Positions 1 through 5,831 are shown, counted from the first letter of the stretch. The stretch: DNA of 8,717 nt from Magnetovibrio sp. (GCA_016763255.1 JAESUA010000225.1:1-8717), one strand, 5' to 3'. Notes: a model not told the origin generated them from the sequence alone. Made by a program: numbers and translations.

Positions 1-101
1 AAAAGCCCCACTCCCAGTGCGGAAAGGAGTAGCGGCGCAGCTAACTGAACAATGACGAACATTGTTTCCCGGCCGATATCCATGACAGATTCAGGCGACA
101 T
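1..101 (-). CDS. fliQ: FliQ, flagellar export gate protein (N-terminal part, cut by window edge)
   Basis: Reading the minus strand from the ATG at 101 gives a 33-residue start, MSPESVMDIGRETMFVIVQL followed by a hydrophobic stretch rich in Leu, Ala and Gly. This matches the beginning of FliQ, a small protein of roughly 90 residues with two membrane helices that forms part of the FliPQR export gate in the inner membrane. A strong ribosome site, GGGGAG on the minus strand (109-114), lies six bases before the ATG. The gene follows fliP after 45 bp and runs off the left edge, so only the first membrane helix is visible. The identification rests on the N-terminal sequence and on its place directly after fliP. 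Confidence 0.93.
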   Translation of the reverse strand, partial: MSPESVMDIGRETMFVIVQLAAPLLLSALGVGL

Positions 102-146
102 AATTTAGCTCCCCATAGCGCGTGTCTAAAAGCCCATATAAAAAGG

Positions 147-890
147 TCATATATAAAACCCCGCGACCAGTGTGCTCACGATCAGCGACCAGCCATCTAT
201 CAGTACAAACAGCATAATTTTGAAAGGTAGAGAAATAAGAATCGGCGATAGCATCATCATGCCCATGGACATGAGAACGCTGGCCACTACCAGATCGATG
301 ATCAAAAAAGGTATAAAGATAAGAAAGCCAATTTGGAAAGCGGTTTTTAACTCGCTGACCACAAAGGCCGGTAACAGCACTTTAAGAGGTACCTGTTCCA
401 CCGAGCTAATGTTTGTGTCACCAGACATTTCCACGAACATGGCTAAGTCCGCTTCTCTTACCTGGTTAAGCATAAACTCACGAAACGGTATTAGGGCCTG
501 GTTTGCTGCATCGTTAAAACCGAGTTGTTCGCTTATATAGGGTTCAACACCGTTGGCGTAGGCCGTTTCAAACACGGGAGTCATGATGAACAGGGTGGTA
601 AACAGTGCCAGACCGAGCAATATTTGATTCGAAGGTGTCTGCGCAGTGCCAAGTGCCTGGCGCAATATGGCAAAAACGACTAACACACGAGTAAAAGAGG
701 TCATGGTGATCAGCGCTGCTGGCAATAGCGTCAGGGCGGTCATCAACAGTAAGATTTGAATAGTCAGGCTATAGGATTCGGTACCATTATCATTGGCCGT
801 GACGGTGAGTAAGGGGATACCTTGTTGGGCAAATGCCGGTAGCGCCACAAAAAGTAGTGGTGACAGAATTAACAGACGACGGAGCATCAT
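147..890 (-). CDS. fliP: FliP, flagellar type III export gate protein
   Basis: FliP is the core subunit of the FliP5-FliQ4-FliR1 gate through which flagellar rod, hook and filament proteins leave the cytoplasm. The 247-residue product has the family's usual length. It begins with a cleavable-type signal peptide (residues 1-21, ending FAQQ), as known for FliP. A hydrophobic segment at 43-62 precedes the conserved block TSFTRVLVVFAILRQALG (64-81) and PSNQ (86-89). A periplasmic region at about 110-170 is followed by the conserved FVVSELKTAFQIGF block (176-189) and hydrophobic helices to the end. The ATG overlaps the fliO stop as ATGA, and a second in-frame ATG follows immediately. No strong ribosome site is seen, which suits translational coupling to fliO. 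Confidence 0.98.
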   Translation of the reverse strand: MMLRRLLILSPLLFVALPAFAQQGIPLLTVTANDNGTESYSLTIQILLLMTALTLLPAALITMTSFTRVLVVFAILRQALGTAQTPSNQILLGLALFTTLFIMTPVFETAYANGVEPYISEQLGFNDAANQALIPFREFMLNQVREADLAMFVEMSGDTNISSVEQVPLKVLLPAFVVSELKTAFQIGFLIFIPFLIIDLVVASVLMSMGMMMLSPILISLPFKIMLFVLIDGWSLIVSTLVAGFYI

Positions 891-1348
891 CGAGGTCCAG
901 CCCCGCGGGTATCGGACGCCAAAGATAATAAGTCTGACGCTTCAGAATGTGTCGGTGAATTGCCCGACGCACTGCTATTGAGAACATGAAGTTTGGCGAT
1001 GTTACCAGGCGCTACGCCGAGTAATAATTCGACTTCGCCACTGCGGACAATCACCAGCCGCTCCCGTTGACCAACAGACAAAGTGGCTACGATTTCGAGG
1101 ATGTTTTGACCTTTGTTCGGCAAGCGATTTAACTTTTTTAATAACCAGGCCAACGCCAGGATACTCAGCAAAACTACCACCAAACCGCCGATCAGCTGAA
1201 TAAAATAACCCTGTCCTTCCGGACTCGAGACACTTGCGTCGTTGGCCACATCTGCCAAAACGGGCGAAATTCCATATATCGTCAGCAGTAGGACTGCCGC
1301 CAGGGAAGCAGTTGGAGGAATAAATGCCTTCGCGAAACGCTTTTTCAT
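887..1348 (-). CDS. fliO: FliO, flagellar export gate assembly protein
   Basis: FliO is a poorly conserved bitopic membrane protein that helps FliP oligomerise during export gate assembly. This 153-residue product has a signal-like hydrophobic N-terminus (about residues 14-32, ending VLADV), a short periplasmic stretch, a strong membrane helix at about 47-70 (GGLVVVLLSILALAWLLKKL), then a cytoplasmic domain. That domain has the typical pattern VATLSVGQRERLVIVRSGEVELLLGVAPG (about 87-115), where FliO proteins characteristically say they keep and display a value to the membrane. The C-terminus is low-complexity, rich in Ser and Ala. The gene overlaps both neighbours by four bases (ATGA) and has no obvious ribosome site, so it is probably translated by coupling. 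Position between fliN and fliP supports the call strongly. Confidence 0.95.
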   Translation of the reverse strand: MKKRFAKAFIPPTASLAAVLLLTIYGISPVLADVANDASVSSPEGQGYFIQLIGGLVVVLLSILALAWLLKKLNRLPNKGQNILEIVATLSVGQRERLVIVRSGEVELLLGVAPGNIAKLHVLNSSASGNSPTHSEASDLLSLASDTRGAGPR

Positions 1349-1803
1349 CGCAGCTTTTTGACCCGCTCGGAAGGACTGATCACATCGGTCAGCCGGATAC
1401 CGAACTGATCATCAATCATGACCACCTCGCCATGGGCAATGAGTGTTTTGTTGACCAGGACATCCAGGGGTTCACCGACGTGGCGATCCAGTTCAATGAC
1501 AGAACCCTGGTTGTATTGAAGTAATTGCCGAATAGGAATCTGAGATCTGCCGATCTCCACCGAGATAGTGACCGGCACGTCGAGAATAACATCGAGGTTT
1601 ATCTCAGTACCCTGAATTCCCGCTGCCGGAGAACTGTTTCCATTAGCAGGGCCGTCCAGGTCTTTCAGATTCGCGGCTTGATATTCGGGTTCGGGAATTG
1701 TTTCGGGAGCTGGTTCGGTTGTGGCCTTCCCGGTCCCATCGTTTTCGGCCGGAGGCGCAGTGACTTCCTCTTCTTGTTCAGGGTTATTTTCGTCAGTACT
1801 CAT
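1345..1803 (-). CDS. fliN: FliN, flagellar motor switch / C-ring protein
   Basis: FliN forms the base of the cytoplasmic C-ring with FliM and docks the FliH-FliI export ATPase complex. The 152-residue product has two parts. Residues 1 to about 65 are acidic and rich in Pro, Glu and Thr, with no predicted fold. Residues about 68-148 are a SpoA (surface presentation of antigens) domain with the family pattern INLDVILDVPVTISVEIGRS, IRQLLQYNQGSVIELDR, GEPLDVLVN and IAHGEVVMIDDQFGIRLTDV. A clear ribosome site, AAAGGTG (1809-1815 on the minus strand), sits five bases before the ATG. The gene follows fliM after 28 bp and overlaps fliO by ATGA. The N-terminal extension makes it somewhat longer than the E. 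coli protein (137 residues). Confidence 0.97.
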   Translation of the reverse strand: MSTDENNPEQEEEVTAPPAENDGTGKATTEPAPETIPEPEYQAANLKDLDGPANGNSSPAAGIQGTEINLDVILDVPVTISVEIGRSQIPIRQLLQYNQGSVIELDRHVGEPLDVLVNKTLIAHGEVVMIDDQFGIRLTDVISPSERVKKLR

Positions 1804-1831
1804 TTTCGCACCTTTGCAATATAGTGGGATT

Positions 1832-2812
1832 TCACTGTCTGCTTACCTTGCCGGTAACCTTGATAGCGTTTTTGCCGTTAGAGGCGCCAAATTCCCCAAA
1901 AAATACCGGGACCCCTTCAGCGTAAAGGGTCACTTTGTCCTGCGCGTCGAGGGGAATAACATCTCCAGGACTTAGATCGAGCATTTCTTTAACCGATAAT
2001 TCAGCCCGACCCAGGATGCTGGCGACTTGCATAGTCGTTGATTTTATTTCCTCAATAATTACCGGGGCCCAATTGGCATTTATCTCTGGGGTTTCCGGTT
2101 TATAGACTGACATCAAGCGATCTTGCAGCGGTTCGATCATGGTGTGGGGGATGGCGAGCTGAAATTTGCCGCCACCATTATCGAAGTTGATGTTGAAGGT
2201 ATTCAGCATCAGCGGTTCGGATGGATTTAACAGGTGAGAGAAGTCTGGGTTTGTCTCGGTTTGTACCAGCTCGGGCTCGAGGGGTAACAGGGACTGCCAC
2301 GCGGCTTTTAAATCGGTAAAGGCACTTTGCAAAAGCATATTGCCCATGCGTTTTTCCGATGGCGTGAAATCGCGTTTGCCTTCAGGGGCTTCGTTATAAC
2401 TTATTCCGCCGCCATAAAAACGATCTACCAGTGCACCAATCAGGTCAGCGTCAAATACTGCCAGAGCAAGGCCGGACATGGGTTTGAGATGGATGAAGTT
2501 GATAAAGGTAGGCAGCTCCATACTATTTAGATAATCAATGAAGCTAATAATATGAGTGCCAGCAAACTCCACCGTACTGGCGCAGCGCATGGTATTGGAG
2601 ATACTCTCGCAATAATCCAGTGCGAAGCGCTCATGTGCGACATTCAGCATAGGAATGCCGGTATTTAATAATTGGTTTTGATTGGAAAAATCAACCAGCT
2701 GAACTTCGCCTTGGTTTAGGTTAGTGCCTTTTTCCGTCGGCACGGAGCTATCCTCAACACCGGATAAAAGAGCGTCTATTTCGCCTTGTGTTAATACTTC
2801 TTTAGTTTCCAT
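1832..2812 (-). CDS. fliM: FliM, flagellar motor switch protein
   Basis: FliM links FliG to FliN in the C-ring and binds phosphorylated CheY to reverse the motor. The 326-residue product carries the CheY-binding peptide near its N-terminus (LTQGEIDALLSG, residues 7-18), a central CheC-like domain (about 45-235) and a C-terminal SpoA domain (about 250-322), in the usual order and length. Conserved landmarks include DFTPSEKRM (148-156) and the IPHTMIEPLQ block (221-230). The mid-domain motif that contacts FliG is usually GGXG; here it reads FYGGGISY (132-139), so the last glycine is replaced by Ile137. The region around 50-90 is also divergent from textbook FliM proteins. No good Shine-Dalgarno sequence is visible before the ATG. 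fliL lies 30 bp upstream. Confidence 0.97.
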   Translation of the reverse strand: METKEVLTQGEIDALLSGVEDSSVPTEKGTNLNQGEVQLVDFSNQNQLLNTGIPMLNVAHERFALDYCESISNTMRCASTVEFAGTHIISFIDYLNSMELPTFINFIHLKPMSGLALAVFDADLIGALVDRFYGGGISYNEAPEGKRDFTPSEKRMGNMLLQSAFTDLKAAWQSLLPLEPELVQTETNPDFSHLLNPSEPLMLNTFNINFDNGGGKFQLAIPHTMIEPLQDRLMSVYKPETPEINANWAPVIIEEIKSTTMQVASILGRAELSVKEMLDLSPGDVIPLDAQDKVTLYAEGVPVFFGEFGASNGKNAIKVTGKVSRQ

Positions 2813-2842
2813 AGTTCGCTACTATAAGTTCACTACACAAGT

Positions 2843-3364
2843 TCACTGCATGACGAAACCGGTAAAATAAACGGTCTCCACTGAATGCCCTGATTCGCTT
2901 ATGCCAACAATTTTCCGAATTTCAATGAGTATATTTTCCCGTAATTTTTCCCTTTGTGCAGGTCCACTCAATTGAGCGTAGGTTTTGTTGCTGAGTATCA
3001 TTAACAGGCGGTCGCGGATAGCTGGCATGTGGACCTCTACCTGGTTAATGATGAAATCATCGCGAGCCATAATGGCAATCGAGGTTTGCAGGTAGCGCAA
3101 GGTATCTTTGTAAACAAAATTGACGACGAAGGTGGGTTCTAAACCCGTATAGATGGCTTGTGCTTCCTCAACCTGGACTTCGGCGAACTCTTCGTCGTCA
3201 GCTGGGTCAATCTCGGGCTCAGCAGTGAAAAATAAGTACGCGCCTCCACTAGCGGCCATAATTACCAGGAGGAGAAATATTTTTATTACCCGTTTAAGTA
3301 GACCGCCCCCAGAAGGTTCTTCTGTGTTTTCGATCTCGCCTTCGCCTTCGTCGTCATCGGCCAT
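2843..3364 (-). CDS. fliL: FliL, flagellar basal body / stator-associated membrane protein
   Basis: FliL is an inner-membrane protein that surrounds the MotAB stator and supports torque and surface motility. This 173-residue product has a short acidic cytoplasmic tail (1-20), one membrane helix (about 25-46, KRVIKIFLLLVIMAASGGAY), a very acidic linker (about 49-68) and a periplasmic FliL domain. The domain contains the typical LEPTFVVNFVYKDTLRYLQTSIAIMARDD and the end pattern LRENILIEIRKIVG ... VETVYFTGFVMQ. AGGGA (3371-3375 on the minus strand) lies six bases before the ATG. It is the first gene of the visible operon, with an RpoN-type promoter about 70 bp upstream of its start. Confidence 0.96.
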   Translation of the reverse strand: MADDDEGEGEIENTEEPSGGGLLKRVIKIFLLLVIMAASGGAYLFFTAEPEIDPADDEEFAEVQVEEAQAIYTGLEPTFVVNFVYKDTLRYLQTSIAIMARDDFIINQVEVHMPAIRDRLLMILSNKTYAQLSGPAQREKLRENILIEIRKIVGISESGHSVETVYFTGFVMQ

Positions 3365-3431
3365 AAGTATTCCCTAATTGCATCAATAACTGTTGCTGGG
3401 TTAGTGGGTTAGATGTTACGAGCTAGTACTA

Positions 3432-3447
3432 AGCAATCGTTATGCCA
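3432..3447 (-). promoter_or_regulatory. Sigma-54 (RpoN) -24/-12 promoter of fliLMNOPQ
   Basis: The minus strand reads TGGCATAACGATTGCT. Compared with the sigma-54 consensus TGGCAC-N5-TTGCW, it has the essential GG and GC dinucleotides ten bases apart, plus TGGCA and TTGCT intact. Transcription would begin around 3420, giving a leader of about 55 bases before fliL. Polar flagellar operons of Pseudomonas and Vibrio types are known to use RpoN with FleQ/FlrA or FleR/FlrC activators, so sequence and place agree. The activator binding site itself is not identified. Confidence 0.8.
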
Positions 3448-3533
3448 CTATAAATACGTCATAAAAATCATAGGGGTAAGAATGCTTAGCCAAATTATTG
3501 ACGCCCCCGGTGGCTGAGCAGCGACAGTTTTAT

Positions 3534-3554
3534 GGCATGGGTATCGTCCATGCC
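3534..3554. repeat. Inverted repeat, 7-bp arms with 7-base loop
   Basis: GGCATGG (3534-3540) and CCATGCC (3548-3554) are perfect complements around the loop GTATCGT. There is no T run on either side, so it does not look like an intrinsic terminator. It could be a protein site or a structured RNA element; the sequence does not tell which. Confidence 0.5.
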
Positions 3555-3673
3555 CCGGCCATCTTTGAGATTGAAATGACGCCGTGATGTTAATGCTACG
3601 TCCCCCCCCAAAAACAATAGTCCTCTGCAAAAACAATTACCCTGTGAAAAAGGAATGCACCAGATAGCAAGAA

Positions 3674-3784
3674 ATGATCAAGCTTGAGGCAAAGCAGATA
3701 AGGGCAACCAGGCAGAAGGGGATGTCGCAGCACAATTTAATTGTGCGTGATCGGCTTAAACGGAAACCAAAGAAGAATAACTAG
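3674..3784 (+). CDS. Possible 36-residue basic small protein (unrecognised)
   Basis: An ATG at 3674 opens a frame of 36 codons ending at TAG 3782-3784. The product begins MIKLEAKQIRATRQKGMSQH and ends RDRLKRKPKKNN; it is strongly basic and hydrophilic with no membrane segment. I do not recognise it. A weak purine-rich stretch (AGCAAGAA) precedes the ATG, but no proper ribosome site; a later ATG at 3722 is a possible alternative start. The frame contains the 17-bp palindrome at 3730-3746, so the open reading could be accidental. It might also be the tail of a degraded gene. Confidence 0.22.
   Translation: MIKLEAKQIRATRQKGMSQHNLIVRDRLKRKPKKNN
3730..3746. repeat. Perfect 17-bp palindrome, operator-like
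   Basis: GCACAATT and AATTGTGC flank a single central T, giving perfect eight-base arms. The size and symmetry resemble the binding site of a dimeric regulator, but no regulator gene lies in the window and neither flank has an obvious promoter. As RNA, a loop of one base would force some arm pairs open, so a DNA site is the more natural reading. Confidence 0.5.
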
Positions 3785-3928
3785 CTGGTTGTGACGGCTG
3801 ACAGTTTATTCGCTGGTACAAGGTATCGTCATCACCCAGCAATAAAGATAGTATGCGTGGGTGAAATGGGGGCCGAGTTTTTAGCACCGCGCCCCTGATA
3901 AGCAGGCCAGCCTGGATTCTTGCCGGAT

Positions 3929-5113
3929 TTAAACCACCCGCTTATCCCTTAACTCCGTAATATCTTGCTCCGAATAACCCAGTTCCGTCAGTATCTCATC
4001 GGTATGCTCACCCAGAGTAGGAGGGCGATGTCTTATGGTGCCGGGCGTCTCTGAAAGTACCACAGGCGTTCCTGCGACCGGAGCGGGCTTGGGTAGACCA
4101 GGATATTCAATGGGATTCAGCACACCCATCGCCTGAACATGGGGGTCATCGTAAGCTTGTTGTGAAGTTAACACCGGGCCGCCGGGTACCCGCGCTGCTT
4201 CGAGTTCAGCCAGCGCTTCTTCAGTAGTGCGCTCGGCGCACCAGGCCGCCGCACGTTCGCTGATTATTTCAGCATTTTCGCCGCGCACGGCGTCAGTGGC
4301 AAAGCGCGGGTCGTCTATCCATTCTTCAGCGCCGACCAGCTCAGCCCAGCGATTAAACAGCGGTTGGCCAATGACCTGCACAATAATTGCGCCATCGCTG
4401 GTATTAAATATATTGCTGGGTCCGGCATTTTGCCCCTGGTTGCCGGTGCCCGTGCGGTTGATATCAAGTAAGACCTGTTCGATCATCAGTGAATTCGAGT
4501 AAGTTAATGCAGTTCGCAGTAAAGCGCCTTCTACTACCTGACCTTTACCGGTTTGCTGCCGAGCCATGATCGCGGCAAAGGTGCCCAATGCAGCAGAGGT
4601 CGCCGTACCGAAATCCACATAAGGTGCGAAGGATTTGATTGGTTGGCCCGGAAAGCCACCCATGTACACCGCGCCGGACATGCACTGACCAATGCCGTCG
4701 AAGCCCAGGCGATCACTATAAGGCCCGACCGAGCCGAAGGCAGACACCTTGGTAAAGATAATGTCCTCCTTAACGGCTTTTAATGATTCGTAGTCGATGC
4801 CCATTTGCACCAGCGTTGGAGGGGGCAGGTTGGCCAGTACCACATCAGCGGTGGCGACCAACTTTTTAACCACTTCACGCCCTTCCGGCTTGGTCGGGTT
4901 CAAAGTCATGCCGCGTTTATTGCAGTTCATCTGTATAAATAATGCACCCTGCCCATCCTCTGTTACTGGAGTCGTGTATCGATCTTCACTACCCGCGAGT
5001 TTTTCGATTCGAATAACCTCGGCACCGAACTGCGACAGTAATTGCGCGCAATATGGCCCGGCTATATAGCGCCCGAAATCCAGTACCCGAATACCTTCTA
5101 ATACACCGCTCAT
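3929..5113 (-). CDS. Family III CoA transferase (CaiB/BaiF type)
   Basis: Family III CoA transferases move CoA between carboxylic acids through an aspartyl-CoA anhydride. The N-terminus GVLEGIRVLDFGRYIAGPYC and the following AQLLSQFGAEVIRIEKLAGSEDR are classic for the family. So are NKRGMTLNPTKPEGREVVKKL, ADVVLANLPPPTLVQMG, and the block PYVDFGTATSAALGTFAAIMARQQTGKGQ. Asp167 in the last block (numbered from the chosen start) aligns with the catalytic Asp of formyl-CoA transferase (Asp169). I chose the ATG at 5113, giving 394 residues. The longer frame starts at TTG 5128 without a ribosome site, whereas the ATG has GGGG six bases upstream and begins right before the conserved domain. The substrate cannot be told; carnitine, bile-acid, succinyl or fatty-acyl CoA substrates are all known. 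The neighbours give no pathway. It is likely a single-gene unit. Confidence 0.93.
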   Translation of the reverse strand: MSGVLEGIRVLDFGRYIAGPYCAQLLSQFGAEVIRIEKLAGSEDRYTTPVTEDGQGALFIQMNCNKRGMTLNPTKPEGREVVKKLVATADVVLANLPPPTLVQMGIDYESLKAVKEDIIFTKVSAFGSVGPYSDRLGFDGIGQCMSGAVYMGGFPGQPIKSFAPYVDFGTATSAALGTFAAIMARQQTGKGQVVEGALLRTALTYSNSLMIEQVLLDINRTGTGNQGQNAGPSNIFNTSDGAIIVQVIGQPLFNRWAELVGAEEWIDDPRFATDAVRGENAEIISERAAAWCAERTTEEALAELEAARVPGGPVLTSQQAYDDPHVQAMGVLNPIEYPGLPKPAPVAGTPVVLSETPGTIRHRPPTLGEHTDEILTELGYSEQDITELRDKRVV

Positions 5114-5199
5114 GTTATGCCCCGTCAAATATCAAGTTTAATTATGTTTGGAATTGTAGTTTTTAAAACACTGCAGCGGGTGAGAGTTGCTACCCTGTC

Positions 5200-5242
5200 G
5201 ATAAGATAACGAATGATCCTTACACACTTATCAGTTGTTATC
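5200..5242. repeat. Two crossing inverted repeats upstream of the CoA transferase gene
   Basis: GATAAG (5200-5205) is complementary to CTTATC (5227-5232), and GATAAC (5205-5210) is complementary to GTTATC (5237-5242). The order is crossing rather than nested, so the two pairs could act as paired regulator sites or alternative structures. The element lies about 90 bp upstream of the CoA transferase start. Six-base arms are short enough to occur by chance. Confidence 0.3.
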
Positions 5243-5287
5243 CAAACCTCCGATATCTAGGCTGCCTTAAGTGCTTAAGAACAAATG

Positions 5288-5328
5288 CCTAAAACAGGCA
5301 CCTAAAACAGTCACCCTAAAAACAAACA
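5288..5328. repeat. Short tandem repeat, about 13-bp unit, three copies
   Basis: CCTAAAACAGGCA (5288-5300) is followed directly by CCTAAAACAGTCA (5301-5313), identical at 12 of 13 positions, and then by a degenerate copy at 5314-5328 (CCCTAAAAACAAACA). It lies in the spacer between the CDGSH gene's stop and the CoA transferase start. No function is evident. Slipped-strand duplication would explain it. Confidence 0.6.
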
Positions 5329-5372
5329 CTTAAATACCGCACTCACCTGTAAAGCGCTATCAGCCCAACTGG

Positions 5373-5609
5373 TCAGCTATTGTGGCTGCCATCGCAAAGC
5401 GGTACTTTGCCGCTCGCTTTGCAGCCACAGAAAAACACCTTTGTGGATTTTTCAGCCTTATATTTCAGCGGAGTGAACTCTGTCCCTTTATGAGCGCCAT
5501 CACAAAAAGGCTGTTTTTGACTCTTGCCACAGGCGCACCAAAAGTAGGCTTTGCCCTCTTCGACATCAACGGCATAGGGTGTATCGGAAGCTCTTACGGG
5601 ATCGCTCAT
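5373..5609 (-). CDS. Small protein with two CDGSH iron-sulfur motifs
   Basis: CDGSH proteins (mitoNEET family) hold [2Fe-2S] clusters with three Cys and one His and act in redox or cluster transfer. This 78-residue protein has two complete motifs: CACGKSQKQPFCDGAH (ligands Cys25, Cys27, Cys36, His40) and CGCKASGKVPLCDGSH (Cys61, Cys63, Cys72, His76). Each motif could hold one cluster. There is no membrane segment, so it should be soluble in the cytoplasm, and it ends four residues after the second motif. I chose the ATG at 5609: GGAGA at 5618-5622 (minus strand) lies about eight bases upstream and is a good ribosome site. The longer frame begins at a TTG (5624) that overlaps this site. The tandem-motif type is common in bacteria; its precise role is generally not settled. 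The gene stands alone, with spacers of about 260 bp on both sides. Confidence 0.92.
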   Translation of the reverse strand: MSDPVRASDTPYAVDVEEGKAYFWCACGKSQKQPFCDGAHKGTEFTPLKYKAEKSTKVFFCGCKASGKVPLCDGSHNS

Positions 5610-5642
5610 TACTAGTATCTCCAATATTATTGTTCAAAAATC

Positions 5643-5654
5643 ATTCTTAAGAAT
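5643..5654. repeat. 12-bp perfect palindrome upstream of the CDGSH gene
   Basis: ATTCTTAAGAAT is perfectly self-complementary and lies about 35 bp upstream of the CDGSH gene's ATG, where an operator would sit. The same core, CTTAAG, occurs twice more at 5266-5271 and 5274-5279 downstream of the gene. AT-rich palindromes of this size also arise by chance, and no regulator is identified. Confidence 0.3.
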
Positions 5655-5791
5655 TTTGTTGTGAGTTTGTAGTGGCCACCCACCAAGTGTAGTAGAAAAA
5701 ACGGCGGTGACGGGCGAGTATGCCGACATTGCTTGTGATACTAAAAAGCTGCTAGTGCGAAGTGCCTGGTTAATTGTGCTGATTACCTTTT

Positions 5792-5831
5792 TTGCGGCAG
5801 AGTCCTAAGAGTTGCGGCAGAGCCCTAAATC
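5792..5831. repeat. Direct tandem repeat, 20-bp unit, two copies
   Basis: TTGCGGCAGAGTCCTAAGAG (5792-5811) is followed head-to-tail by TTGCGGCAGAGCCCTAAATC (5812-5831); 17 of 20 positions agree. It lies just past the 3' end of the GST gene (minus strand). It does not form a clear terminator hairpin. The spacer from 5655 to 5868 otherwise shows no gene. Confidence 0.65.

Larger units (their letters stand above)
3448..3928. other. Gene-poor spacer between fliL promoter and CoA transferase gene
   Basis: This stretch of about 480 bp lies between the fliL promoter and the 3' end of the CoA transferase gene. No recognisable protein family was found in any frame. It holds a hairpin (3534-3554), a run of eight C (3602-3609), a minus-strand open frame without a good start (3495-3677), a possible 36-residue peptide gene on the plus strand (3674-3784) and a perfect palindrome (3730-3746). 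Downstream of the CoA transferase stop I see no convincing hairpin followed by a T run on the minus strand. Confidence 0.6.

Noticed and set aside
172..540. 122-codon plus-strand frame opposite fliP
   Set aside because: It lies fully inside the well-supported fliP gene on the other strand and its product has no family features.
3448..3636. 62-codon minus-strand frame in the spacer upstream of fliL
   Set aside because: It starts at TTG inside a poly-C region, has no ribosome site, resembles no known family, and ends at the RpoN promoter; the neighbouring frame in the same place looks more protein-like.
3860..3900. GC-rich stretch downstream of the CoA transferase stop as an intrinsic terminator
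   Set aside because: Arms that can pair (GGGGC/GCCCC) are short with a long loop, and no T run follows on the minus strand.
4227..4502. 91-codon plus-strand frame opposite the CoA transferase gene
   Set aside because: It is antisense to a conserved enzyme gene and looks like a by-product of that gene's codon use.
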